Below are positions 1 to 5,063 of a stretch of 7,210 bases of DNA, piece by piece (position 1 is the first letter of the stretch; each line of letters opens with the position of its first letter). Both the position numbers and the translations under genes were made by a program. Location of the stretch: the NCBI GenBank assembly GCA_902795835.1, contig CADBNA010000031.1, positions 1 through 7,210 of the forward strand. The letters run 5' to 3'. Under the pieces are notes generated by a model, which was given only the letters and a program-made list of their open reading frames with translations, was not told the DNA's origin and ran no database searches. This DNA comes from an uncultured Lachnospiraceae bacterium. GTDB taxonomy: Bacteria > Bacillota_A > Clostridia > Lachnospirales > Lachnospiraceae.

Positions 1-61
1 AGATCGACATTTCTGTTGTCCGGGAATGTTCAGAAGAAACAGATATAAAGAGGGACAGACA

Positions 62-943
62 ATGGCTAACAAAGAAGTTTCCAGCGCAAAATCAGGAAAT
101 AAATGGTTTCCGAGACTGATGATGTCACCGACTATTCTGGTGCTTCTCATCATGACAGCATATCCGCTGGTGTTCACGGTGTTCTACAGCTTTACAGATT
201 ACAATTATCTGAAAGGCACCTACAAGATCACCGGACTCAAGAACTATATCAAGCTGTTCGGCAACCACTATTTCCAGATCGCTGTTGTCAATACGATCAA
301 GTTTACGATTCTGGCAGTGCTGTTTGAGATGGTGATCGGCCTTCTGATCGCCGTATTCATCCGTTCCCTTTCCAAGGGACAGAAGGTGATGCGTACGCTC
401 CTGCTGCTGCCGTACCTGCTGCCGACCGTTACGGTGGCACTGGCATGGAAGATGATGCTTTCTTCCAACTACGGTATTGTCAATCAGGTACTCACGTTCT
501 TCCACCTGCCGGTTCACAACTGGTTTATGGAGACCGGGACGGCGTTCAATACGATCCTGCTGATCGACGTGTGGCAGAACGTGCCCTTCGTATTCCTGCT
601 GCTGTACGCGGTCCTGCAGACTGTGTCACAGGACCAGTATGAAGCCGCGAAGATCGACGGCGCGAGCGGATGGCAGACCTTCTGGCACATCACGATCCCG
701 AATATCCGCGGCGGCATTATCCTGTGCGGACTGCTGCGTACGATCGACACCTTCCGACTGTTCGACAAGGTCAACATCCTGACCGGCGGCGGCCCGGCCG
801 GAACAACGTCGACCATCACACAGTATCTGTATACCTACGGCATCAAGAACCTGAAGTTCGGCTACGGCTCTGCGGGAGCTATTGTCATGACCCTTCTCGT
901 CCTCCTGCTTTCCAGCGTATACATCAAGAACGCAATTAAGTAA
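62..943 (+). CDS. Carbohydrate ABC transporter permease, MalF/UgpA type
   Basis: This is a 293-residue inner-membrane subunit of a sugar (or glycerol-phosphate-like) ABC importer. It would form the channel together with a second permease and receive substrate from an extracellular binding lipoprotein. About six hydrophobic segments are visible, near residues 22-44, 73-100, 110-132, 160-184, 217-232 and 268-287. The cytoplasmic EAA loop that docks onto the ATPase is clear at about residues 194-215 (EAAKIDGASGW followed by I..P). The TGGGPAGTT segment near 241-249 is also typical of MalF/UgpA proteins. The start at 62 is preferred because AGAGGG lies just upstream; an in-frame ATG at 26 would add 12 residues but has no ribosome binding site. 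The length is normal for UgpA-like permeases. The usual MalG-like partner does not follow; a hydrolase gene starts 18 bases later. The family is sure, the substrate is unknown. Confidence 0.93.
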   Translation: MANKEVSSAKSGNKWFPRLMMSPTILVLLIMTAYPLVFTVFYSFTDYNYLKGTYKITGLKNYIKLFGNHYFQIAVVNTIKFTILAVLFEMVIGLLIAVFIRSLSKGQKVMRTLLLLPYLLPTVTVALAWKMMLSSNYGIVNQVLTFFHLPVHNWFMETGTAFNTILLIDVWQNVPFVFLLLYAVLQTVSQDQYEAAKIDGASGWQTFWHITIPNIRGGIILCGLLRTIDTFRLFDKVNILTGGGPAGTTSTITQYLYTYGIKNLKFGYGSAGAIVMTLLVLLLSSVYIKNAIK

Positions 944-961
944 GCGAAAAGAGATTTATAA

Positions 962-1954
962 ATGGATGGAATGAAACTGACATTCGCAAACGTAGGATAC
1001 GGAGAAGCCATCCTCATTCAGGTGCCGGACGCCCGCTGCGCAGACGGGATGTTTACCATGCTGATCGACGGCGGCAGCGGCGAAGAAGAGGAATTTGCCG
1101 GAAACAGGTCCGGGAGAAGGCCGCTGATCGACTTTATCCGGGAACAGCATATCGGATACCTGGATCTCCTGGTAAACACGCACATCCACGAGGATCACAC
1201 CTGCGGACTGCTGCCGGTTGCCAAAACCTGCAGTATCGCCCGGTTCTGGCAGACACTGCCGGCGGATTATTACCGGACGATGAGAGAGCTGGATGCCAAC
1301 GGAGCCGATACTCCGTCAGGGAGAAAGTTCCTGCAGTCCATCAACGACTACCGGACGATGTGCGGGATACTCGAGGAAAAAGGGTGTGAAATTCTTCAGA
1401 AAAAGGCCGCAGAGGAGATCGCCGAGCCGGCAAAAGGGCTGAAGATCCGGATCCTGGCGCCGACAGAGCCCGGGGAGGAGTTCCTGCAGGAACTGATGGA
1501 TGACATACAGAAGGCGGATACGGAAGAGACCCTCCGCGAAGCCAGAAACCGCGCCGACGCGGCCATGAACAACCTGTCCCTGATCCTCCTGCTGGAGTAC
1601 GGCGGCAGACGAATCCTGCTGCCGGGAGACACGAACATGGACGGGTACGGCGAAATCACAGCCGACATCCGGGCCGATCTCTTCAAAGTCGGACACCACG
1701 GCCAGAAAGACGGCATCAGCCGCGAACTCTTCCGGAGAATACACCCGTCCCGCGTCGTGTGCTGCGCCTCCAGCGACCGCAGATACGAGAGCGCCGCACC
1801 GCAGATCCTGCAGATGATGCAGGAAGAAGGTGCACAGCTGTACTTCTCCGACTGCCCGCAGGTACCGCCGTGGACAGACGGCGTGCCGACACCGCACCAG
1901 ACGCTGACATTTATGATATCTCCGGAGGGAGAGATCGAAGCAGAATACAAGTGA
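962..1954 (+). CDS. Stand-alone ComEC-like metallo-beta-lactamase-fold hydrolase
   Basis: This 330-residue protein has the metallo-beta-lactamase fold in the form found in the C-terminal domain of the DNA-uptake protein ComEC. The metal-binding motif is seen as THIHEDH (H74, H76, D78, H79). It is followed by a second-site PGDT (residues 221-224) after a buried strand (NNLSLILLLEYG, about 203-214), and then KVGHHG (242-247), which is characteristic of ComEC-type members. N-terminal FANVGYGEAILIQ and LIDGGSG match the first strands of the fold. No signal peptide or membrane segment is seen, so it should be cytoplasmic, and it lacks the ComEC channel domain. The substrate is unknown; family members include nucleases and phosphodiesterases. 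GAGA seven bases upstream supports the start at 962; ATG at 971 is a possible alternative. Co-transcription with the permease is likely because no terminator lies in the 18-base gap. The role in a sugar-uptake setting is unclear. Confidence 0.88.
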   Translation: MDGMKLTFANVGYGEAILIQVPDARCADGMFTMLIDGGSGEEEEFAGNRSGRRPLIDFIREQHIGYLDLLVNTHIHEDHTCGLLPVAKTCSIARFWQTLPADYYRTMRELDANGADTPSGRKFLQSINDYRTMCGILEEKGCEILQKKAAEEIAEPAKGLKIRILAPTEPGEEFLQELMDDIQKADTEETLREARNRADAAMNNLSLILLLEYGGRRILLPGDTNMDGYGEITADIRADLFKVGHHGQKDGISRELFRRIHPSRVVCCASSDRRYESAAPQILQMMQEEGAQLYFSDCPQVPPWTDGVPTPHQTLTFMISPEGEIEAEYK

Positions 1955-1961
1955 CCTCAAG

Positions 1962-2020
1962 GGGACGGTTCCTCGGCGCTCATGAGCTCATTGAGCTCAT
2001 GAGCGCCGAGGAACCGTCCC
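1962..2020. repeat. 59-base palindrome with 29-base perfect arms
   Basis: Bases 1962-1990 are the exact reverse complement of 1992-2020, with a single T at 1991 as the centre. Each outer end is GGGACGGTTCCT (or its complement) and the inner part contains GAGCTC on both sides. It begins seven bases after the hydrolase stop codon and ends exactly where the insertion-sequence inverted repeat starts. As RNA it would fold into a very strong hairpin and could end or protect the upstream mRNA, but no T-run follows on either strand, so it is not a classic intrinsic terminator. It looks like a REP/MITE-like mobile repeat; that assignment is inferred. Confidence 0.9.
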
Positions 2021-2036
2021 AATAACGTTTAGTTAA
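2021..2036 (+). repeat. Left terminal inverted repeat of the IS4-family element
   Basis: AATAACGTTTAGTTAA matches the complement of 3690-3705 over all 16 bases. With the adjoining 2009-2020, the match extends to 28 bases. Confidence 0.9.
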
Positions 2037-2113
2037 GAAATCTGTCCTCTGTTTAACGGTTTAAAAGTAAAAGATTTTATACAAAAACACTTGACATATA
2101 GCCATTTTTGTGC

Positions 2114-2154
2114 GGGCGCACTGTTAATGCTCTTAAAGCATTAACAGTGCGCCC
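2114..2154 (+). promoter_or_regulatory. 18-base-pair stem-loop in the transposase leader
   Basis: Bases 2114-2131 pair perfectly with 2137-2154 around a five-base loop (CTTAA). The structure lies inside the left end of the insertion sequence, upstream of the transposase ribosome binding site. It is not followed directly by a T-run (CTTTGA follows), so an attenuator role is possible but unproven. Transcripts entering the element from the hydrolase side would carry the whole hairpin. A transcript starting inside the element might carry only part of it. Confidence 0.75.
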
Positions 2155-2201
2155 CTTTGAACTAAGTGTAACCACCACATCACTTCTTAGTTCAAAGGAG
2201 G
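2154..2201 (+). promoter_or_regulatory. Hairpin burying the transposase ribosome binding site
   Basis: Bases 2154-2166 (CCTTTGAACTAAG) are the exact complement of 2186-2198. The right arm includes the first five bases of the Shine-Dalgarno sequence AAAGGAGG (2194-2201), which is optimally placed five bases before the ATG at 2207. The strong ribosome site is therefore predicted to be partly locked in a 13-base-pair stem. Hiding the transposase start in RNA structure is a known way for insertion sequences such as IS10 and IS50 to block expression from incoming transcripts. Pairing is seen; function is inferred. An alternative inner pairing (AAGTG 2164-2168 with CACTT 2181-2185) competes with part of the stem. 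Confidence 0.7.
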
Positions 2202-2206
2202 CACAC

Positions 2207-3535
2207 ATGTTAACACCCTCAATTATCAAATCTCGTCTTATGGATATTATCGATGATCTCGAAAAAAACATCCATCTCTTTGTTAAGTCCCCAGGCAAAA
2301 ACCTGACCAGACACAGATCCCTTCCTTTCAAAGACTGTATTAAGCTTCTTCTCTCTTTTGAAAATCATACACTTCAGAAGGAAATAGACCATTTCTTTAA
2401 GTATACCGGTAATACTCTGCCTTCCTCCTCTGCTTTTGTCCAACAGAGAAATAAATTCAACGAGAAGCTTCTCCCGCATCTTTTTTATGCGTTTAACAAG
2501 GCCATTCCTTTCTCGTCAGTTCGCAACGGCCTGCACCTGCTTGCCTGCGACGGATCGGACATTAACCTCCCAAAGCTGGCAAACGATACCATTTATCTTG
2601 TGAAATACAAGAAAAACAGCAGAATCAAAGGGTATTGGCAGATGCACATCAATACACTCTTTAACATTGTGGAACAACGTTTTGTCGATGCCGTTCTGCA
2701 GCCGCGTCCTGAAATGAGCGAGTCTGCTGCCCTCTGTGAAATGGTCGACCGATATCCCTCAGACCATAAAGCCTTATTCACAGCTGACCGCGGTTATCCA
2801 AGCTTCAATCTTTTTGCCCATATAATTGAGCATCATCATTATTTCCTGATGCGTACCTGTAATATCTATGCTCCTAATTCTTTCCTTAAGCATCTCGATC
2901 TCCCGAAAAGCGGCGAGTTCGACAGGGAAATAAGTATCACTCTGACACGTTCCAGGAAAAAAATGTACTCCGCACATCCGGAAAAATATCGCTGTCTCCA
3001 TTCTGGAAAGCGATTTGATTATATACCGGAGCATAACACGGAAGCAACTTATACTCTCGCTTTCAGGGTCGTTGCTGTTGAAATATCCAAAGGAAATATG
3101 GAGTTCCTTCTTACGAACCTTCCGTATGAAGAATATCCTGTCTCCGAGTTAAAAAAACTGTATGGTATGAGATGGAACGTTGAACTGGCTTACAGATCCC
3201 TCAAATACGCACTGTCGCTGTCCACTCTGCATTCCGTAAAAAGAGAATTAATTATACAGGAAGTATATGCAAAACTGACCATGTACAACTTTACGTCTCT
3301 TCTTGCCCGTACAGCCGAAAAGAAACTGCCTTCCCAAAAAAGGAAGCACAAGTGGGACTACAAGGTTTCCTTTAGCAATGCGGCATCTGTCGCACAGCAC
3401 CTTTTGAATACACATGTAAATAATAAAACAATTCTGAAGCTGCTGCTAAGGGCTCCAAGTGCAGTTCATCCGGGAAAACAAAACCCAAGAGTGATGCAAA
3501 CACAATCTGTAAGGCCTCTTAACAACAGAGGATAA
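2207..3535 (+). CDS. IS4-family DDE transposase
   Basis: This 442-residue transposase would cut and rejoin DNA at the ends of the surrounding element using two metal ions held by a DDE triad. The visible motifs are ACDGSD (first Asp, D115), FTADRGY (second Asp, D194) and the IS4-type YREK signature YGMRWNVELAYRSLK, with Y319, R322, E326 and K333 at exactly the Y-2-R-3-E-6-K spacing. The N-terminal 100 residues are the usual helical DNA-binding region (SSSAFVQQRNKF). The long stretch between D194 and E326 fits the beta-strand insertion domain of this family. The start at 2207 is chosen because AAAGGAGG lies five bases upstream; the reading frame stays open to 2108 but that part overlaps the leader hairpins. 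Length is typical and no frameshift is seen, so the enzyme looks intact. Confidence 0.95.
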   Translation: MLTPSIIKSRLMDIIDDLEKNIHLFVKSPGKNLTRHRSLPFKDCIKLLLSFENHTLQKEIDHFFKYTGNTLPSSSAFVQQRNKFNEKLLPHLFYAFNKAIPFSSVRNGLHLLACDGSDINLPKLANDTIYLVKYKKNSRIKGYWQMHINTLFNIVEQRFVDAVLQPRPEMSESAALCEMVDRYPSDHKALFTADRGYPSFNLFAHIIEHHHYFLMRTCNIYAPNSFLKHLDLPKSGEFDREISITLTRSRKKMYSAHPEKYRCLHSGKRFDYIPEHNTEATYTLAFRVVAVEISKGNMEFLLTNLPYEEYPVSELKKLYGMRWNVELAYRSLKYALSLSTLHSVKRELIIQEVYAKLTMYNFTSLLARTAEKKLPSQKRKHKWDYKVSFSNAASVAQHLLNTHVNNKTILKLLLRAPSAVHPGKQNPRVMQTQSVRPLNNRG

Positions 3536-3562
3536 TAATCAGTCAACCAATACCTCTGAGAA

Positions 3563-3580
3563 GGCAGACGAAAGTCTGTC
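3563..3580 (+). other. GAAA-tetraloop hairpin in the insertion-sequence tail
   Basis: Bases 3563-3569 (GGCAGAC) pair with 3574-3580 (GTCTGTC, one G-U pair) around a GAAA loop, a very stable GNRA tetraloop. It lies 28 bases after the transposase stop. It could stabilise the 3' end of the transposase mRNA, but no T-run follows, so it is not a standard terminator. Confidence 0.5.
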
Positions 3581-3689
3581 CATTTGTGCTGCAATGAATT
3601 ATAATGAGCATAAGCTGATAGGTAAGGGGGATCTGTGTATTATCCGAAAGAATCCTTGCCAGCTATAAGGCTTACAACTGAAATCATCG

Positions 3690-3705
3690 TTAACTAAACG
3701 TTATT
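3690..3705 (-). repeat. Right terminal inverted repeat of the IS4-family element
   Basis: TTAACTAAACGTTATT is the exact complement of the left end at 2021-2036. It is followed by GGGACGGTTCCT (3706-3717), which continues the symmetry. Confidence 0.9.
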
Positions 3706-3747
3706 GGGACGGTTCCTTTGCGTCATGAATCAAAAGGGACGGTTCCT
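3706..3747 (+). repeat. Two direct GGGACGGTTCCT copies, 30 bases apart
   Basis: The 12-base motif is present at 3706-3717 and again at 3736-3747. The same motif forms both outer ends of the palindrome at 1962-2020, and a changed form (GAGACGGTTCTC) occurs at 4192-4203. The bases between the two copies (GCGTCATGA core) resemble the inner arm of that palindrome (GCGCTCATGA), so this looks like a decayed member of the same repeat family. Confidence 0.8.
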
Positions 3748-3777
3748 CTGAATCACCCTCCCTCTTTCTTTTTCCTG

Positions 3778-4041
3778 CCCAATTTCCGATGTTTCCCAGC
3801 GGCTTTGGGCCATATTCCTGCTATCCTGGGCCTGTGGCCCAGATTTTCCTGTTTCCAGCCCAACTTTCACTTCTTCCCAGCGGCTTTGGGCTATATTCCT
3901 GCTTTCCTGGGCCTGTGGCCCAGGTTTTCCTGTTTCCAGCCCAACTTTCGCTGCTTCCCAGTGGCTTTGGGCCATATTCCTGATTTCCTGGGCTTGTGGC
4001 CCAGATTTTCCTGTTTCCAGCCCAACTTTCTCTGTTTCTTC
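3778..4041. repeat. 81-base tandem repeat, about 3.5 copies
   Basis: The CCCAGYGGCTTTGGG segment recurs at 3795, 3876 and 3957, exactly 81 bases apart, with a partial unit before (from 3778) and after (to about 4041). Each unit carries a self-complementary CTGGGCC-TGT-GGCCCAG hairpin (3826-3842, 3907-3923, and 3988-4004 with one G-U pair). Because 81 is a multiple of three, both strands stay open: a 116-codon frame on the plus strand (3718-4068, TTG start) and an 81-codon frame on the minus strand (3730-3975), each with a 27-residue repeat. Neither has a convincing ribosome binding site, so I treat the block as a structured non-coding repeat. A repeat protein cannot be fully excluded. Confidence 0.85.
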
Positions 4042-4082
4042 GCGATTTTAGTATTTCCAGACCCGTAAGCGGATTTTTCTAG

Positions 4083-4151
4083 GTTATTATTTAGAAAGCA
4101 TCAAAGTTATTCTTTAGAAAGCATCAAAGTAATTCTTTAGAAAGCATCAAA
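4083..4151. repeat. Three tandem copies of a 23-base AT-rich unit
   Basis: Units at 4083-4105, 4106-4128 and 4129-4151 share the core TTTAGAAAGCATCAAA and differ at only one or two bases each. They abut without spacers, so this is not a CRISPR array. A further ATCAAAT follows at 4153-4159. The block sits just before the solo insertion-sequence end. Function is unknown; replication-slippage array or protein-binding iterons are both possible. Confidence 0.85.
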
Positions 4152-4165
4152 TCATCAAATTTGGA

Positions 4166-4203
4166 GACATATTTCTTATCTAAACGTTATTGAGACGGTT
4201 CTC
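4166..4203 (-). mobile_element. Solo end of the same insertion sequence, inverted
   Basis: Bases 4166-4191 match the complement of the left end (2021-2046) at 24 of 26 positions, well beyond the 16-base inverted repeat. They are followed by GAGACGGTTCTC (4192-4203), a changed copy of the GGGACGGTTCCT motif that flanks both ends of the intact element. No transposase remnant lies between 3718 and 4166. It is therefore an isolated end, left by a deleted copy or serving as an alternative outer end for a longer unit of about 2.17 kb. Confidence 0.8.
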
Positions 4204-4224
4204 ATTGACTCCCTGGACTTTCTG

Positions 4225-4266
4225 CAAAAAAGAAAAAGCGAAAGCCAATAAACCGGCTTTCGCTTT
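4225..4266 (-). terminator. Rho-independent terminator of the tRNA-Arg gene
   Basis: Bases 4235-4246 are the exact complement of 4255-4266 (12 base pairs, eight-base loop). Read on the minus strand the stem is followed by a T-rich run (complement of 4225-4237). It lies 10 bases beyond the tRNA 3' end, as expected for a single-gene tRNA unit, and also insulates it from the repeat region. Confidence 0.9.
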
Positions 4267-4275
4267 CCTTAATCA

Positions 4276-4349
4276 CGTGCAGTAGAGGATTCGAACCCCC
4301 GACCTTTTGGTCCGTAGCCAAACGCTCTATCCAGCTGAGCTAACTGCAC
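4276..4349 (-). tRNA. tRNA-Arg (anticodon ACG)
   Basis: Read on the minus strand, all four arms are visible. The acceptor stem is GTGCAGT with ACTGCAC, the D-arm is GCTC/GAGC, and the anticodon stem is TTTGG/CCAAA around loop CTACGGA with anticodon ACG (plus-strand 4313-4315). A five-base variable loop and a T-arm with TTCGAAT follow. The first anticodon base is normally changed to inosine, letting this tRNA read CGU, CGC and CGA. The discriminator is G and CCA is not encoded, so it must be added after transcription. It stands alone with its own promoter and terminator. Confidence 0.97.
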
Positions 4350-4353
4350 ATCC

Positions 4354-4368
4354 GCTGATCAAATCAGC
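4354..4368 (-). other. Hairpin in the tRNA-Arg 5' leader
   Basis: GCTGAT (4354-4359) and ATCAGC (4363-4368) form a perfect six-base-pair stem with a three-base loop. It occupies most of the short leader between the predicted transcription start (near 4369) and the mature tRNA 5' end at 4349. It may guide RNase P or other processing; this is inferred. Confidence 0.55.
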
Positions 4369-4375
4369 AAGATGT

Positions 4376-4404
4376 ATCATACTATCAACTGCGCACGTTG
4401 TCAA
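4376..4404 (-). promoter_or_regulatory. Consensus sigma-70/sigma-A promoter for tRNA-Arg
   Basis: On the minus strand TTGACA (4399-4404) and TATGAT (4376-4381) are separated by exactly 17 bases. Transcription would start near 4369, about 20 bases before the tRNA. The perfect -35 and one-mismatch -10 fit a strong stable-RNA promoter. Confidence 0.9.
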
Positions 4405-4502
4405 GCCCCTTTGCGTTTTTTATCACTAAATCCCTGCCTCCGCCCCGGCGTCCCCCTCAATCCCCAAAAAACAAAAAAACATTACCGCTTCCTCCGCGAA
4501 CA

Positions 4503-4511
4503 TGATACAAT
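4503..4511 (+). promoter_or_regulatory. Extended -10 promoter for the peptide-export operon
   Basis: TGATACAAT provides a TG extension (4503-4504) and a -10 hexamer TACAAT (4506-4511). The best -35 is weak (TTACCG at 4482-4487, 18-base gap), consistent with reliance on the extended -10. It lies about 55 bases before the first gene and faces away from the divergent tRNA promoter. No operator was recognised in the leader. Confidence 0.6.
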
Positions 4512-4566
4512 CATTAAATAAGGCTTCTCGTAGCACAAAACCGGAAACCAAGCGAGGCATTTCAAT

Positions 4567-5052
4567 ATGGATGAACAGAATAAGATCTTCAGAGAAAAAT
4601 CACTGGAACAGCTCTCCTCTCCGGAAGAGCTGACCAGCTATCTGCGCGTAGCCGGCACCGGCGTATGGTTTGTCCTGGTGGGCATCATCGTACTCATAGC
4701 CGGTCTGATCGTCTGGGGCATCTTCGGCAAACTCTACACGACAGTGACCGTGCCGGCCGAAGTAACGGACGGACAGGCAAGCTGCTATATTCTGACAGAC
4801 GACATCACTCTCGACGGCGGCACAGTCGACATAAGGATCGGCGACCAGCACATGGTGGCCGAAGCAGACCAGGCGGAAACCAGTACGCTGGATTCCTCAG
4901 CGGATGCCTCGCTGTATGCTTCGGGATACCTGAGCCCCGGGAAAAATGTCGTGGTGCTCACCTGTCCCACTACCCTGGAAAACGGAACGTATAATGCCAT
5001 TGTAACGACAGAGACACTGAATCCGATATCACTGCTGTTTGCAAAAAGCTGA
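4567..5052 (+). CDS. Short HlyD-like secretion protein, NHLP/NHLM bacteriocin type
   Basis: This 161-residue protein resembles the membrane adaptor of NHLP-type (nitrile-hydratase-like leader peptide) bacteriocin export systems. Its N-terminus (FREKSLEQLSSPEELTSYLRV, in two parts: residues 8-19 and 20-28) is characteristic of that family. One membrane helix follows at about 32-54. Residues 57-158 are mainly beta-strand-like, and the end (NPISLLFAKS) corresponds to the usual end of the family. Full-length relatives are roughly 250-300 residues with a coiled-coil hairpin and lipoyl-like halves; here that middle part seems absent, leaving a helix plus a compact extracytoplasmic domain. The start is supported by GAGG nine bases upstream. 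It precedes the exporter gene by 11 bases and probably acts with it. Family assignment is from recognition of motifs, not from a search. Confidence 0.78.
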   Translation: MDEQNKIFREKSLEQLSSPEELTSYLRVAGTGVWFVLVGIIVLIAGLIVWGIFGKLYTTVTVPAEVTDGQASCYILTDDITLDGGTVDIRIGDQHMVAEADQAETSTLDSSADASLYASGYLSPGKNVVVLTCPTTLENGTYNAIVTTETLNPISLLFAKS

Positions 5053-5063
5053 CGGGGGACTGC

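Larger units (their letters stand above)
2021..3705 (+). mobile_element. IS4-family insertion sequence, apparently complete
   Basis: The element is about 1685 bases long, holds one transposase gene and is bounded by perfect 16-base terminal inverted repeats (AATAACGTTTAGTTAA at 2021-2036, complement at 3690-3705). The symmetry continues outward for another 12 bases: AGGAACCGTCCC at 2009-2020 and GGGACGGTTCCT at 3706-3717. The true inverted repeat may therefore be 28 bases, giving an element of 1709 bases. No direct target-site duplication is evident with either boundary. The family call rests on the transposase DDE and YREK motifs. The open reading frame is intact, so the element may be active or recently so. 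Its AT-rich sequence contrasts with the flanking genes. Confidence 0.9.

Noticed and set aside
1..48. Possible C-terminal end of an upstream gene, stopping at TAA 46-48 just before the permease.
   Set aside because: Only 15 codons are visible and no family motif can be recognised; other frames are also open here.
1962..2020. The palindrome as an intrinsic terminator of the hydrolase gene.
   Set aside because: The stem is strong, but no T-run follows on either strand, so it was listed as a repeat.
2091..2096. TTGACA as the -35 element of a transposase promoter.
   Set aside because: The position 16-18 bases downstream is GC-rich (GGGCGC) and offers no -10 hexamer, so a promoter cannot be supported here.
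3718..4068. A 116-codon plus-strand frame and an 81-codon minus-strand frame across the tandem repeats.
   Set aside because: Both follow from an 81-base repeat length divisible by three; there is no ribosome binding site, the plus frame needs a TTG start inside a repeat, and the composition is unlike a normal protein.
4083..4151. Short regular repeats as a CRISPR array.
   Set aside because: The 23-base units abut with no spacers and there are no cas genes in the window.
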